DNA of 64,000 bases from Rhizobium sullae. Lineage in GTDB: Bacteria; Pseudomonadota; Alphaproteobacteria; Rhizobiales; Rhizobiaceae. The notes beneath the pieces are model-generated. The model was given only the letters and a program-made list of their open reading frames with translations. It ran no database searches and was not told the DNA's origin. The position numbers and the translations under genes are program-made. Numbering within the stretch: the first letter of the stretch is position 1; each line of letters begins with the position of its first letter. Shown here one piece after another: positions 9,454-18,917 of this stretch. The DNA lies in NCBI RefSeq assembly GCF_025200715.1, contig NZ_CP104145.1, positions 248,001 to 312,000 of the forward strand, read 5' to 3'.

Positions 9454-10494
9454 CTAATGCAGGTTGAGAAGATCAGCCACCGTCTCCCCCCGTCGGCGCG
9501 CGTCGGCCGCGAGCCATATCTCGCCTACCTCATATACATCACCGAAGGTGCGGAACGGCACGATCACATCGACAGCGGCAGATAGCATATCAATCAGCGT
9601 GCGATCTTCCACGGCAGCTCCCCGTGGACTGCTCTTGATGAGCGAAAAGAGCTTTTTGAAACCCTCGACCGGATCGGCGCCGTGAATAGTGGAGATTGAT
9701 CCTGGATGGCCAGAAACGACTTCGCTGAGATAGGCCCATGCGGCATCGTCGCGTATCTCACCGAGCAGTATTCGATCCGGCCGCATGCGCAGGCTGGCCT
9801 GTAGAAGCTGCTCCGCCGTGACCGCACCCAAACCTGCTCCGTCTTTCGAATATAGTAGGCGAACGTGATTCTCGTGCGGAATTACGAGTTCGAGCGTGTC
9901 TTCGATAGTGATCAGTCGTTCCTGAGGCGGAATGGCGTTGGTCAAAGTCTTGCTCATCGTCGTCTTGCCGCTACCCGTGTGTCCGCAAAGCAGCATTGTC
10001 AGCCGCCCAGTCACACATGCATGCAGGAATTCTTCCAGATCACCGTGGTCATAGTACTCAAGGATCCTTTTATCCTGTTGAGTTTGGCGCTGATTGCGGG
10101 ACTGCCATTGGTTCCAGCGCGGAGCGTCATAGCGAGATGACACATCTTTAAGTTCCGAAACACGTGAGGATGGGCGCCGGATCGTCAGGCTGACGGTGCC
10201 TGACGGCACCGCTGGTGGTAAACAGATCTGCAGCCGCTCTCCATTTGGTAACTCGGTGGCGCAGAGAGGGCTACGTGGTCCAACATCCTGCTTTCGTAAC
10301 GCTCCCGCCAAGATCGCGATATCTTCGAGATCATCATAGGTCAGAGGTAAAGGATGTTTAGTAAACGCGCCGGCCTGCCGGACGAAAGCCTCTCCTGGTC
10401 TATTAATCGCGACCTCTTCGGTCTTTGGGTCCTCAAGCCATTTTAAAACCGGCTTGAGGAGCAAACGCAATTGAGGATCTGCCGCGGTTTGCAT
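9454..10494 (-). CDS. virB11: Type IV secretion ATPase VirB11
   Basis: 346-residue hexameric traffic ATPase of the inner-membrane T4SS energy complex, essentially the length of Agrobacterium VirB11. Walker A is GHTGSGKT at 171-178, the Asp box is ERLITIEDTLEL, Walker B is RPDRILLGEIRDDAAW, and the His box is GHPGSISTIHG. Last gene of the virB operon, 38 bases after virB10. No disruption seen. Confidence 0.96.
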   Translation of the reverse strand: MQTAADPQLRLLLKPVLKWLEDPKTEEVAINRPGEAFVRQAGAFTKHPLPLTYDDLEDIAILAGALRKQDVGPRSPLCATELPNGERLQICLPPAVPSGTVSLTIRRPSSRVSELKDVSSRYDAPRWNQWQSRNQRQTQQDKRILEYYDHGDLEEFLHACVTGRLTMLLCGHTGSGKTTMSKTLTNAIPPQERLITIEDTLELVIPHENHVRLLYSKDGAGLGAVTAEQLLQASLRMRPDRILLGEIRDDAAWAYLSEVVSGHPGSISTIHGADPVEGFKKLFSLIKSSPRGAAVEDRTLIDMLSAAVDVIVPFRTFGDVYEVGEIWLAADARRRGETVADLLNLH

Positions 10495-10532
10495 TGAGAT
10501 CTCCGATCTTCGTTGTCGTTGGACTGCTTGAG

Positions 10533-11642
10533 TTAGGGCCGTCGATTTCTCGCTCTCGTTGTCGCAGCGGTCGTGCGAAGCTCGTATATATCTGAGAAAT
10601 CAAGATCCCGGGCCACGAATATTGATACTGCGTCCCCCTGATTCTTTCGCAGGGTTGGCGGAATGTTGATGGTTGCTTTAAGCGCCGTGTCGGCGGCTTG
10701 TGCCCCATTGCTTTGAAAGCTGTTGAGGTTAGGCCCGCCAGAGTTTTCGGTGTATTGACTGGCGGTCTGGAACGCACCTTGGACGACGCTCATGAGCATT
10801 GCCCCTCCGAAACGTTGCCAGAAGTGATTGTCCACCGTGCCAGGCATACCTGAGCGCCCTAGCTCGTCAGCGCCTGGTGACGCGAGCGAGACCATGGCAT
10901 GATGCGGTGTTTCGGCGCGATTCCAGATCACAAAAACGCGCGCGTCCCCTTGTTGCAGGCCACGCTGAATTTCGCCAATGACAGTTGTCCCGCGATCTAG
11001 AAGCACAACGTTGTTCGTTGTCCCACGGACGTCTTGAGGTAGGATGCACTTTACATAGCCGGGCAAACTTGTATCGATCGCTGTTTGTAAAATGCAGGGA
11101 ATGATCGTTCCTTGCGTAACCATGAAGTCAGGGTGCGGCAAGAGTGTGGCGCGGCTTGGCTCCTGCACACCTACTTTCATCCGCTGTGATAGGTCATTAT
11201 CGACTGAAGCTTCGTCCGCGAGCATCGAGGCATACTTTTCCGAGGTGGAATCCTCTTTGTCTTCGCGGGGTTGCTCACCGCTTTCATAGGCAAAAATAGG
11301 CGATTGCTCGGCCTGCGGATCATTTGCTTCCGAGGAGCTCTCTGCTGGCGGGGGAACTGACGGCTGTTCAGCCGGCGGGGGTGTTGAACGATCAGGCGCA
11401 ACCTCAATCGGTGCCGGACGAAAAGGCTCGGTGTTGGTGAGAACTGTTGTTCGAGGCGTCGCAGGGGATTCCACTTCTTTCTTTGAAAGTCCGCTAACCC
11501 AGATTAGGGATAGTGATGATGCCAAAATAACGCTTGCAATTATCAACTTCTGCGGTCTCGAAAGGCGCCGGCGAGTTGGCTCAGAGACCAGGGATCCGGC
11601 TGCATCTATGTCATGCCCGGTTTGTGGATTGGCGTCGTTCAT
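10533..11642 (-). CDS. virB10: Type IV secretion core protein VirB10
   Basis: 369-residue bitopic protein linking the inner and outer membranes. A cytoplasmic N-terminus (MNDANPQ...) is followed by one membrane helix ([17 protein letters not shown]), a Pro-rich periplasmic stretch ([14 protein letters not shown]) and the conserved C-terminal barrel domain ([40 protein letters not shown]). The ATG at 11642 overlaps the virB9 stop as ATGA and matches the start of Agrobacterium VirB10; a longer start at 11669 is unlikely. Confidence 0.96.
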   Translation of the reverse strand: MNDANPQTGHDIDAAGSLVSEPTRRRLSRPQKLIIASVILASSLSLIWVSGLSKKEVESPATPRTTVLTNTEPFRPAPIEVAPDRSTPPPAEQPSVPPPAESSSEANDPQAEQSPIFAYESGEQPREDKEDSTSEKYASMLADEASVDNDLSQRMKVGVQEPSRATLLPHPDFMVTQGTIIPCILQTAIDTSLPGYVKCILPQDVRGTTNNVVLLDRGTTVIGEIQRGLQQGDARVFVIWNRAETPHHAMVSLASPGADELGRSGMPGTVDNHFWQRFGGAMLMSVVQGAFQTASQYTENSGGPNLNSFQSNGAQAADTALKATINIPPTLRKNQGDAVSIFVARDLDFSDIYELRTTAATTRARNRRP

Positions 11643-12520
11643 CGACCTGCCTCCTTCAGAACGCGCCACACATCATGTCTCACTGTACCGGTGCCCGGCT
11701 TTCGTCCAATGGGATCGTATGCGCTATTCCAAATGCCTAATACTGTACGGCCATCTCTCAGACGCCATTCACGGGCAACTGCGGAAACCTCGACATAGTC
11801 TCCTTTGACCGAATAGTTGGCGGAGGCTTCCTTGCCGTCCGGATTGATCATGTAGATGGAGGGAATGCGCACATTACCTGGAAAACGGAATACAGTACTG
11901 ACTCCGTTATCAAAAACCTCCAATGGCGTGAGCGAACGGTCGCCCTGTGCGACGTAATTAAAATTGTTGGTTCCGGGATCGGCGATTCCGGCCGGCTGAT
12001 CCAGCAAATCTTGAGCCCTCTGTTGATACTGCGCTTTCGCTCGGAGCCGATCGCCGATCGATAACCTTTCTACTTCCTTTTGCCGAGCAGCAGCTTCGTC
12101 GGCAGGATAGATGAACTGTACACTGTAATAGAGATCCGGCTGCTCTTTGTTGAGCCGAGACATGGTCTTGGTGGAGATACTGAAGACATATCGTCGGGTA
12201 CCTACCTCGCTCGCGGTCAGCACGACGACCGGCTGCGGCGGAAGGGCTTGGCTTGCCTTGAAAAAGAGATAGTGGCCGCGCGGAAGGGCTGCCAGATCTT
12301 TGCTATTAGAAACGGCGACAGCCGTTACGGTCTCGTTGCCACCGAATGTAACAACTAAAGTGGCCCCGACAGCGGTCGACAGTCGGACCACTTGGTCGGG
12401 ATTGTAGGCCAGATAGCGCATGCGCGAATCTAGTTTGCCGGCTGCAGGGGTGTCTTCCGCATGCGCGCCTATCGCTAAGGAAAGCAAACCGATTATTGTG
12501 AGAAAGGTCCTTGTTGTCAT
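11639..12520 (-). CDS. virB9: Type IV secretion outer-membrane-complex protein VirB9
   Basis: 293-residue periplasmic/outer-membrane core component with a signal peptide (about residues 1-21, ...LAIGAHA). The N-terminal domain ([21 protein letters not shown]) and the C-terminal VirB7-binding domain ([41 protein letters not shown]) are both present. Length equals that of Agrobacterium VirB9. The protein has no cysteine at all: residue 262, the Cys that pairs with VirB7 Cys24 in Agrobacterium, is Gly here. Its stop overlaps the virB10 start, and its start overlaps the virB8 end. Confidence 0.96.
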   Translation of the reverse strand: MTTRTFLTIIGLLSLAIGAHAEDTPAAGKLDSRMRYLAYNPDQVVRLSTAVGATLVVTFGGNETVTAVAVSNSKDLAALPRGHYLFFKASQALPPQPVVVLTASEVGTRRYVFSISTKTMSRLNKEQPDLYYSVQFIYPADEAAARQKEVERLSIGDRLRAKAQYQQRAQDLLDQPAGIADPGTNNFNYVAQGDRSLTPLEVFDNGVSTVFRFPGNVRIPSIYMINPDGKEASANYSVKGDYVEVSAVAREWRLRDGRTVLGIWNSAYDPIGRKPGTGTVRHDVWRVLKEAGR

Positions 12521-13230
12521 GGCTCGCTATGGCCCTCATTTGATACGGTGTCTTCCGAGACCTGGTAGGAGGTAACAGTCAACCCCCCTGGATTGGACAG
12601 TCTCGATTCACCTGACAGGCTTTCCACCTTTTCATAACGGACGGTTGCAGTCCAAGTACTCACGACCGGCCTCTGGCCATCCATGATGAGCGTTCGTCTG
12701 TGACGAATCTGCTGGACGCCCGGCGTAATATCATTTGAGGAGATGTGCTCGACATCTAGTTTCCCCCCCTTACCGATTGTAACCTGTGGCGACGTGGGAT
12801 TAGGGTAATTGAAGAATTGCTGATATTCCTGGCGCACAGATGGTGCGCTGAAACTCGATACGAGATCATAGGCGTATTGAGCTGTGTCCGCTGTATAGCC
12901 CTCGCGCAGACGGACATATTGCCAGAGTGAAGCGTTGATAACGGCCTGCTCCTGCGTTGCGGGCAGTCGAGACGTGGATACTTCGCTGTCAACGGTCCCA
13001 TCCGCTCGTACCCAGAGATACACAGGCACCAGCTTGGCCAGCGGAACCATAGTGGCGATAGTGAAGGCTTGCGCGATATTTCCAAGAACTGCGGCCGCCG
13101 CAATGACCACCAAAATCTTGGAAAGGCGTCGCGCCGACTTCGCACGTGACGTTTGGAAGGCCTCTACTTCCCTATAATGCGCGGAAAGCGCTTCTCGCTG
13201 TACCAGGAGAGCATGTTCAGCGCCCTTCAT
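12517..13230 (-). CDS. virB8: Type IV secretion inner-membrane assembly factor VirB8
   Basis: 237 residues, the same length as Agrobacterium VirB8. A short cytoplasmic N-terminus and one membrane helix (ILVVIAAAAVLGNIAQAF) precede a periplasmic NTF2-like domain (LREGYTADTAQYAYDLVSSF; RTLIMDGQRPVVSTWTATVR). I chose the ATG at 13230 (MKGAEHALLVQREAL) because it aligns with the family start; the longer ORF to 13290 lies inside virB7. It overlaps virB7 by 14 bases, suggesting coupled translation. Confidence 0.95.
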   Translation of the reverse strand: MKGAEHALLVQREALSAHYREVEAFQTSRAKSARRLSKILVVIAAAAVLGNIAQAFTIATMVPLAKLVPVYLWVRADGTVDSEVSTSRLPATQEQAVINASLWQYVRLREGYTADTAQYAYDLVSSFSAPSVRQEYQQFFNYPNPTSPQVTIGKGGKLDVEHISSNDITPGVQQIRHRRTLIMDGQRPVVSTWTATVRYEKVESLSGESRLSNPGGLTVTSYQVSEDTVSNEGHSEP

Positions 13231-13384
13231 TAGGCTCTCCCGCACATTCGAACTGAAGATCCGACGTCGTGGGTTGCCATCGCTCCACATTCAGCTGAAA
13301 CGCATCACCCTTGCAGGTCGCCAGTGTATCACTTGTCTTGCAAGCGGCCAAGGCGAGGAATAAAATTAGAGAACAATACTTCAT
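13217..13384 (-). CDS. virB7: Type IV secretion lipoprotein VirB7
   Basis: A 55-residue ORF read by hand: it starts MKYCSLILFLALAACKTSD and continues through LATCKGDAFQLNVERWQPTT. It closely resembles Agrobacterium VirB7 in length and sequence. The lipobox LAAC gives a lipidated Cys15 after signal peptidase II cleavage. Cys24, used in Agrobacterium to crosslink to VirB9 or to form VirB7 dimers, is conserved, and an additional Cys lies near residue 47. It sits between virB6 and virB8 exactly where the gene belongs. Confidence 0.93.
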   Translation of the reverse strand: MKYCSLILFLALAACKTSDTLATCKGDAFQLNVERWQPTTSDLQFECAGEPNEGR

Positions 13385-13417
13385 GCAGTCAACCTACTAG
13401 TTTCGTTATCATTGCGT

Positions 13418-14308
13418 TTAACGGCGCGCAACTTGGGCCAATTGGCGGTTAAGGCTGCTGACAGATTTATTTGAGCCTGACCAATGGGCACCTGCAATAT
13501 TGCCGGCGATCACCGGAAGCGCGACAATCAGGGCGTCACCAGCTAGAAAGAGCATGTCGATTTCGTAGAGCCCGATAATCTTGGCTGCCGTCGTGTTCGC
13601 CAATTTGATCACAAGCAGCATGAATTTGAGAGCCGCTATTTCCGTCGTGATGACTATAGTCGCCACGATGTTCAACAGGAGAAGCAGCAGCCCGTAAGAG
13701 AGGAGCTGGCCGACCCATTTGGAAGCCATGTCGCGGGTGTAATCAAAGAGATAGCCTACCAGGATCAGCGGACCGATCGCTAAGAGTACCTTAGTGAGAA
13801 TCCCACAGGCGTCATAGATCTCAAACGCTGCCCAAAGCGCACCGTAGAAAACCCACTGTGCGCCTTCAAAGGCGAGAATGTCTTGGCTATTCATTGGTCC
13901 GATTTCGGACGCAATCTCCTGAAAGGAGGCCTGGCTTAAAGCAAACATGAAGTCAAGCTTTTGGGGAATACTAAACAGTGGAATTTCACTGCCGCTGACC
14001 TTCTCAACGAAGCCCGGGATTGTATTCTTAAAGAATGAGAATACGTAATCACGATAGTTGTCCTGCCCCAAGACAAGGGAGACAACGATCGACACTTTGA
14101 TGATCTTCATGATCCCACCACGAGCATCGATTTCGCCGCGCATCACCAGAATGCCCTGGACTATGATCCAAAGCGTGACGCACGCCACCAGAGGCGCATT
14201 GATTGCGCTCTGGATCTTGTCGAGCACTGACCCCAGTGCGATTGTAAAGGCAACATCGAAGGACGTATGTATAGCCGTAAACGGCGCAGAAATTGAGAAA
14301 TCTTTCAT
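13418..14308 (-). CDS. virB6: Type IV secretion polytopic channel protein VirB6
   Basis: 296-residue inner-membrane protein of the TrbL/VirB6 family with at least five hydrophobic segments, e.g. VACVTLWIIVQGILVM, LLAIGPLILVGYLF and LLSYGLLLLLLNIVATIVI, plus a large central periplasmic loop. It forms part of the translocation channel. The start at 14308 (MKDFSISAPFTAIHTSF) is family-like. Located between virB5 and virB7, intact. Confidence 0.94.
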   Translation of the reverse strand: MKDFSISAPFTAIHTSFDVAFTIALGSVLDKIQSAINAPLVACVTLWIIVQGILVMRGEIDARGGIMKIIKVSIVVSLVLGQDNYRDYVFSFFKNTIPGFVEKVSGSEIPLFSIPQKLDFMFALSQASFQEIASEIGPMNSQDILAFEGAQWVFYGALWAAFEIYDACGILTKVLLAIGPLILVGYLFDYTRDMASKWVGQLLSYGLLLLLLNIVATIVITTEIAALKFMLLVIKLANTTAAKIIGLYEIDMLFLAGDALIVALPVIAGNIAGAHWSGSNKSVSSLNRQLAQVARR

Positions 14309-14359
14309 CGCTCCAACCTGATTTGGCTCGTTCCACCGCAGTTGGGCGGAGTTGAACTC

Positions 14360-15040
14360 TTACCTGAAGAGGGCCGCGGTTTGTTTGCGTTCTCGTCGCT
14401 GGGCTGCGGCCTCCTCTGCGGCGTGGAGACCGGCTTGTGCAGTGGCCATCGTCAGCAGACTCGTAGCCTGGCTATTCTGGATGATTGCGTCGTGGATCTG
14501 TTTAAGAAGCAAGCCGTTTGTGACGGTAGCCGCCATAATGTTTTTTGAACTCGACAACTGACCCAGCGTTTTGCCGTTTTCCCGAAGGCGCTTGTCCATC
14601 AACTCCAGATTGGCGGCTGCAATACTCGCGGTATTAGCAGCACCGGCGATCTGCTCACGGAGCAACTCTGCATGTGCGTCCTTGTCCTTGCCATCGATAT
14701 AACGGTCGGAATCCCGGACGATCGAGTTTGCTGTGGCCGAGGCTGGTGTCTTACTGTCAAACATCTGCTCTCTTAGGTTATTCGTGGAGGGGTAATTATT
14801 CCCCTGGTTGAGTTGGCTCAACACCTCGGTGACGGAGAAGACCGACCTGAAGATATCCACCATCGCGACCGTCTGGGTGACAATCTCGATTGTCTTTGCA
14901 AGGTTCGCGGTGGTGTTGGCAGCAGTGATCGTCGTCTGAGCTATTGTTCCGGGGTCGGTGACGAGGAACTGCGCACGGGCCGGCGCCTGCATTATAAGGC
15001 AAGCGGCAAGCGTCGTTACTGTCAGTTGGGTGAATTTCAT
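14360..15040 (-). CDS. virB5: Type IV secretion minor pilin VirB5
   Basis: 226-residue secreted minor pilus subunit/adhesin. The signal peptide ends at about residue 23 (...MQAPARA|QF). The remainder is mostly helical and rich in Ala, Gln and Asn (TITAANTTANLAKTIEIVTQ), as in the VirB5 family. Follows virB4 by 13 bases. Sequence conservation is lower than for the ATPases, but position and composition make the call firm. Confidence 0.92.
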   Translation of the reverse strand: MKFTQLTVTTLAACLIMQAPARAQFLVTDPGTIAQTTITAANTTANLAKTIEIVTQTVAMVDIFRSVFSVTEVLSQLNQGNNYPSTNNLREQMFDSKTPASATANSIVRDSDRYIDGKDKDAHAELLREQIAGAANTASIAAANLELMDKRLRENGKTLGQLSSSKNIMAATVTNGLLLKQIHDAIIQNSQATSLLTMATAQAGLHAAEEAAAQRRERKQTAALFR

Positions 15041-15053
15041 GAAACTTCCTCCA

Positions 15054-17423
15054 TCAATCTTGAACTTCTTGGTAACCGGCCATGAACTCGTCTACCCACG
15101 CGCCAGGAGCATCCCCGTATTTGTCGCGGAGCTGATCGGCAAAGCGCACCGTGTTGGCCCGCCCCGACAGTACGGCGACATATTCGCGCATCTCGCCGAG
15201 ATCGAATTCGCAGATAACGCTTCCGCTCTCGCGCTTAAGCAGAAATTTGCGGCTGCCGATTGCCATCTGCTCGCGGATAGCCTGAAATTCTCCTTCAGTG
15301 CACTTTAAGCCGCCGATATAGGCTGATCGGTCCGCTGTCGGTGATGGGTAGAAGATTTTCGTCATACATTGTGCAACGAGACTGGCTCCAAGCGGCGATT
15401 CAAGAACATGCTCAGGCTGCTGTGTTGCGAGTATCAGCATGCCGTTATTCTTGCGAACAGTAAGCAAGAACTTGTCGATCACTGCAGCGAATTGGGGGTT
15501 TAATAGATAAAACCGAAACTCATCGCAGCTCATCACAAAGCGTCGGCCATCCACGACAGCCCCCACTCGATGCAGGAGATATGCAGCGGCCGGCGCACAG
15601 ACCTCTTCGTATTCCAGGAGCTGTGTCATGTCGAAGCCGGTAATGGAGGCATCCAGCCTTACTTCATCCGCCTCGCCATCGAAGGCCCAACCGAGCGCGT
15701 TTCCTCTGCACCACCGCTGCAGTCGCGCTCCTGCGCCCTCGGATGGGTTGTGCAACAGGAATTCGCGTAGGCCCGCGAGTGAACGCATACTGGGCTCAAA
15801 TGAAAGCTGCCGAACGATAGCGCGTTCGAGGCGGCGGTTCTCTTCTGGCGAAATAGCTCCGCGTCCGTCGCTCTCGATCAGGGCCGTCACCCACTCGCGC
15901 AGAAAGTCCCGGGAGGCCGATGTATCGTCCAAGCCTCGGAGAGGCGCCAAGCCGCTTGGAACGCCTCTCCGTAGCGCCAGATACGTGCCTCCCGTGGCAC
16001 GTACCAGCAGTTCACCACCGCGGTCCTTGTCAAAGAAAACAATCGCACCATTGCGTCCAACCATGCTCTGCTCGAGCATCGCAAGGACAAAGGCCATGAG
16101 CGTTGTTTTGCCTTTTCCGACGGGTCCGAATATTGCGGTCATACCCACGTCATTCTCGTGAGGGAGGTAATCGAAAGGAGTTCCACCGTTGGTGCGGAAG
16201 CGCGCAACCGCATTGCCCCAGTGGCCCGAATCGGTGCCGCTTGGGAAATTCTCGAATGAGACAAGACCCGCGAAATTGCGTGAGGTGATCGCCCCGGGTC
16301 GCGTGCGCCACTTGGTGTTCCCCGGAAGTTGCGCCCAATAAGCCGCCTCCATACCAATACCCTCTTGGACGATAACGGCGCCCGCATCCGTCAATCGCGT
16401 GCGTGCGCTTGCTGCGCGGTCGGCAAGGCTATTGAGATCATCGGCATAGACGCACAGGCTTAAATGATGCGAGCCCATTACGAATTCGCTGCTTGCCAAT
16501 GCGTCCTCTGCCTCGGCGAGTTCATTGATCTGGGTGACGGCCTTGTCACCGGAACTCGTCATTTGACTGGACTTGAGACTGAGTTTGGCATGAGCCTGTG
16601 AACGCGTGAGGAAGGAGAAACTCTGGCTCAACACAAGCGGGAAATTCGCGGACAATAGCGGATTGAGCATGCCTGGCCGCGTCTTTGCCGGATATTCTCG
16701 AAATGAAAACATTGAGCCAACGTAGCTATCTGCGGGGGTTCGAATCTCTAGTGCCCGCTTGCCGCAGATTACTCGGTCGGTATAAATCGAAGCTCCCAGT
16801 GAGCCGCTAACCACTGGAACCGGGGTAACACGGCAGGTCATTATCAGTCGGAGCGCCTCCGCGATTTCTGAGAAAATCACGCCATCCTTCTCGCGGATAC
16901 CGAGCCGGCGGAGACCATAGGCATCGAGGGCGGCACCAGTGACGTGCCACAGATCTTCCAGGTTCCGCGTTTGATTTGCTAGATCGTTCTCGTTTCTATT
17001 GTTGCGCTTGATGAACCGGCCCGTGAGTTTGCCGACCGCAGTGCGGGGAAACACGACCAAGGTGAGGAAATGGTCGTTGCGAAAGAGTTTTCCGGACAGC
17101 ACGCGCCGCTCATAAGCTTCGCTCAGACTACCAGCAAACGCGCTATGGAAGTGCCGTGCCGGGGGCGACGGCACATCGTTATGTCGCACAAGATGAGCAC
17201 ATATTGATACATTATCATCGGCAATGTTGCGTAAGAGCGTGTTAAACGCTCGGCAGCGTGCATTGCGGATGGCAACGTCTTCCAGTTCGAAGGGCAAACC
17301 CCTGACATGTGCCATGGCCATGACTGAGCCGTCTTCGAGAAGGACAACCTGGTCGCTGAGGTGGCCAACATATGGTAGATATATCTCACCAGACCTCTCG
17401 GTCCTGCCACTTGTCCCGAACAT
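15054..17423 (-). CDS. virB4: Type IV secretion ATPase VirB4
   Basis: 789-residue AAA+ ATPase that powers pilus biogenesis and substrate transfer; Agrobacterium VirB4 has the same length. The N-terminal CagE/VirB4 domain begins RTERSGEIYLPYVGHLSDQV. Walker A is GPVGKGKTTLM (near residue 435) and Walker B follows at FVMSCDEFRFYLL. A late motif, TQQPEHVLESPLGASL, is typical. Start and virB3 stop overlap by one base (TAATG). Confidence 0.97.
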   Translation of the reverse strand: MFGTSGRTERSGEIYLPYVGHLSDQVVLLEDGSVMAMAHVRGLPFELEDVAIRNARCRAFNTLLRNIADDNVSICAHLVRHNDVPSPPARHFHSAFAGSLSEAYERRVLSGKLFRNDHFLTLVVFPRTAVGKLTGRFIKRNNRNENDLANQTRNLEDLWHVTGAALDAYGLRRLGIREKDGVIFSEIAEALRLIMTCRVTPVPVVSGSLGASIYTDRVICGKRALEIRTPADSYVGSMFSFREYPAKTRPGMLNPLLSANFPLVLSQSFSFLTRSQAHAKLSLKSSQMTSSGDKAVTQINELAEAEDALASSEFVMGSHHLSLCVYADDLNSLADRAASARTRLTDAGAVIVQEGIGMEAAYWAQLPGNTKWRTRPGAITSRNFAGLVSFENFPSGTDSGHWGNAVARFRTNGGTPFDYLPHENDVGMTAIFGPVGKGKTTLMAFVLAMLEQSMVGRNGAIVFFDKDRGGELLVRATGGTYLALRRGVPSGLAPLRGLDDTSASRDFLREWVTALIESDGRGAISPEENRRLERAIVRQLSFEPSMRSLAGLREFLLHNPSEGAGARLQRWCRGNALGWAFDGEADEVRLDASITGFDMTQLLEYEEVCAPAAAYLLHRVGAVVDGRRFVMSCDEFRFYLLNPQFAAVIDKFLLTVRKNNGMLILATQQPEHVLESPLGASLVAQCMTKIFYPSPTADRSAYIGGLKCTEGEFQAIREQMAIGSRKFLLKRESGSVICEFDLGEMREYVAVLSGRANTVRFADQLRDKYGDAPGAWVDEFMAGYQEVQD

Positions 17424-17749
17424 TAAACCATTCCTCTTCCTCGTCTCGGCACTTTGACAGGGTTGGGGCTGACGCTTGCCCCGCCCCAGAACGGCGCATC
17501 CACGCTTCTTCCAGCGGTCTGGAGATAGAGTAACGCTACACTCGCGGCGTTATAGTCGCGCTCGACAACAATCCGTGATCCGAACCACAGTGGCACAAGA
17601 ATAATTTCGTACAGAGGGTTTTGGACGACGACGATGATTAGGCCGGCTAACATCATGAGCAATCCCGCCAAGTTCAGCGGCACGCCTAGGAATAATGCAG
17701 GGCGTGTCGCCGCCACGTAGAGAATACTCTCTTCCAGTCGATCGCTCAT
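17423..17749 (-). CDS. virB3: Type IV secretion protein VirB3
   Basis: 108-residue inner-membrane protein with one or two hydrophobic helices (VPLNLAGLLMMLAGLIIVVV; PLYEIILVPLWFGSRIV). VirB3 works with VirB4 and VirB6 at the membrane. It starts at 17749, one base into the virB2 stop region, and ends overlapping virB4, so virB2-virB3-virB4 appear translationally linked. Confidence 0.95.
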   Translation of the reverse strand: MSDRLEESILYVAATRPALFLGVPLNLAGLLMMLAGLIIVVVQNPLYEIILVPLWFGSRIVVERDYNAASVALLYLQTAGRSVDAPFWGGASVSPNPVKVPRRGRGMV

Positions 17750-18111
17750 CAGCCCCCCCCTATGAGGGTTCTACCAAGGAAGCTGGCCCCAAACATGATG
17801 ACGATCCCCCCGATGACACCGGCAACGAGACCGAGTGAAGCACGGCCGAACATCCATGATATGCCGATGGCGACAATGCCGAGCACAGCCAGAGACTGTC
17901 CGAAGGGACCAAGGATGAATTGGCAGATACGCTGCACCATTTGGGTAGGGTCGGTCCCCGATGTCACTTGCGCCATCGCTGGCCAGGAGCAGACAAGGCT
18001 CCAAGCCGCCGCGCCGCCAGCAGCTGGCGCATAGTTAGCCGCCATGCGCAACATAGCTTCCCGGAGAGTAAAAGTATTAAAACGCGAACGATATCGGTTA
18101 GATGACGCCAT
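17749..18111 (-). CDS. virB2: Type IV secretion major pilin VirB2
   Basis: 120-residue propilin. A long signal segment is cleaved after PAMA, giving a mature chain from Gln48 (QVTSGTDPTQMVQR) to the C-terminal Gly120. Agrobacterium VirB2 is likewise processed to start at Gln48 and joined head-to-tail into a cyclic pilin. Two hydrophobic helices (FGQSLAVLGIVAIGISWMFG; GLVAGVIGGIVIMFGASFLG) are almost identical to the Ti protein. I chose the ATG at 18111, which has GGAG 8 bases upstream; an in-frame TTG at 18129 is less likely. Confidence 0.95.
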   Translation of the reverse strand: MASSNRYRSRFNTFTLREAMLRMAANYAPAAGGAAAWSLVCSWPAMAQVTSGTDPTQMVQRICQFILGPFGQSLAVLGIVAIGISWMFGRASLGLVAGVIGGIVIMFGASFLGRTLIGGG

Positions 18112-18140
18112 TATTGTATCTCCATTCAATCTAATACAGG

Positions 18141-18833
18141 TTATTTCTTGTTCGAGGATTCAGGGTCTCTAGACCTCTGGAGTGCTGGAAGGCCTGATGT
18201 GTCGTGTGCCGAACGGTCTCGCTCATACGAACCCCAGACATCCCATTTTTCTTCCGAGATCGGCTTTTCCTCGGCCTCTTCCGCTGGTTCGACCAGCGGT
18301 GGCACGATCTCTCGAGCGGCCGCCTCAACCTTCCGCACATAACCGTTTGCAAACCCGCGCGTTAAGTCACCCGTGTTGTAGGCCGAGATTGCCTGGCGAA
18401 GGGCCAGTTGCTTTGCCGCGGCAGTGCCGCCGCCGGCATAGCGGCTTTCTAGCAAGTGCGCCGCAGCCGCAAGTGAAATGCAGGGCTGAAAGGCCTTTTC
18501 GATCGTGAGATTGAGGACGGAAAAGTTTTTACTGTTGATCTGCATAAGCCCAACGTCGACTGAATGTTTTGCTTCGACGCGGTTCTTGACGCTCTGGTGC
18601 GCTTGCGTTTGATCATCCCAGTGAAGGGTTTCACCGGTTGTATTGTCATGTGCCGCAAGCGGATCAAAGCCGCTTTCAACCTTGGCAATTGCGGCAAGCG
18701 TTGACGGATTAACCCGCGGAGCACACTTGCGAGCGAGGCGCTCGAACTCTCGAAAGGAGAATGGAGCGGCCTCGGTTGAAGGGCACGTCGAGGTCACCAT
18801 CACGAGGGCCAATGGCCAAGCTGCGTGTAACAT
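18141..18833 (-). CDS. virB1: Lytic transglycosylase VirB1
   Basis: 230-residue exported SLT-type transglycosylase that opens peptidoglycan for T4SS assembly. A signal peptide ends around STEAA. The catalytic Glu lies in LAAIAKVESGFDP, followed by VGLMQINSKNF and AISAYNTGD. The C-terminal region (EEKWDVWGSYERDRS) resembles the part that yields VirB1* in Agrobacterium. First gene of the operon; the vir-box-like promoter region lies just upstream. Confidence 0.95.
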   Translation of the reverse strand: MLHAAWPLALVMVTSTCPSTEAAPFSFREFERLARKCAPRVNPSTLAAIAKVESGFDPLAAHDNTTGETLHWDDQTQAHQSVKNRVEAKHSVDVGLMQINSKNFSVLNLTIEKAFQPCISLAAAAHLLESRYAGGGTAAAKQLALRQAISAYNTGDLTRGFANGYVRKVEAAAREIVPPLVEPAEEAEEKPISEEKWDVWGSYERDRSAHDTSGLPALQRSRDPESSNKK

Positions 18834-18917
18834 TTCCCTATCACCTCAGTTGCGGCTGCCAGAAAGAGTTAGCGTCATCTATAGGTCGCCGTTTTGCCGG
18901 AGGTCTGTTACTCTAGG

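Noticed and set aside
13231..13290. Longer VirB8 start at 13290
   Set aside because: It falls inside virB7; the family start MKGAEHALL at 13230 fits length and alignment.
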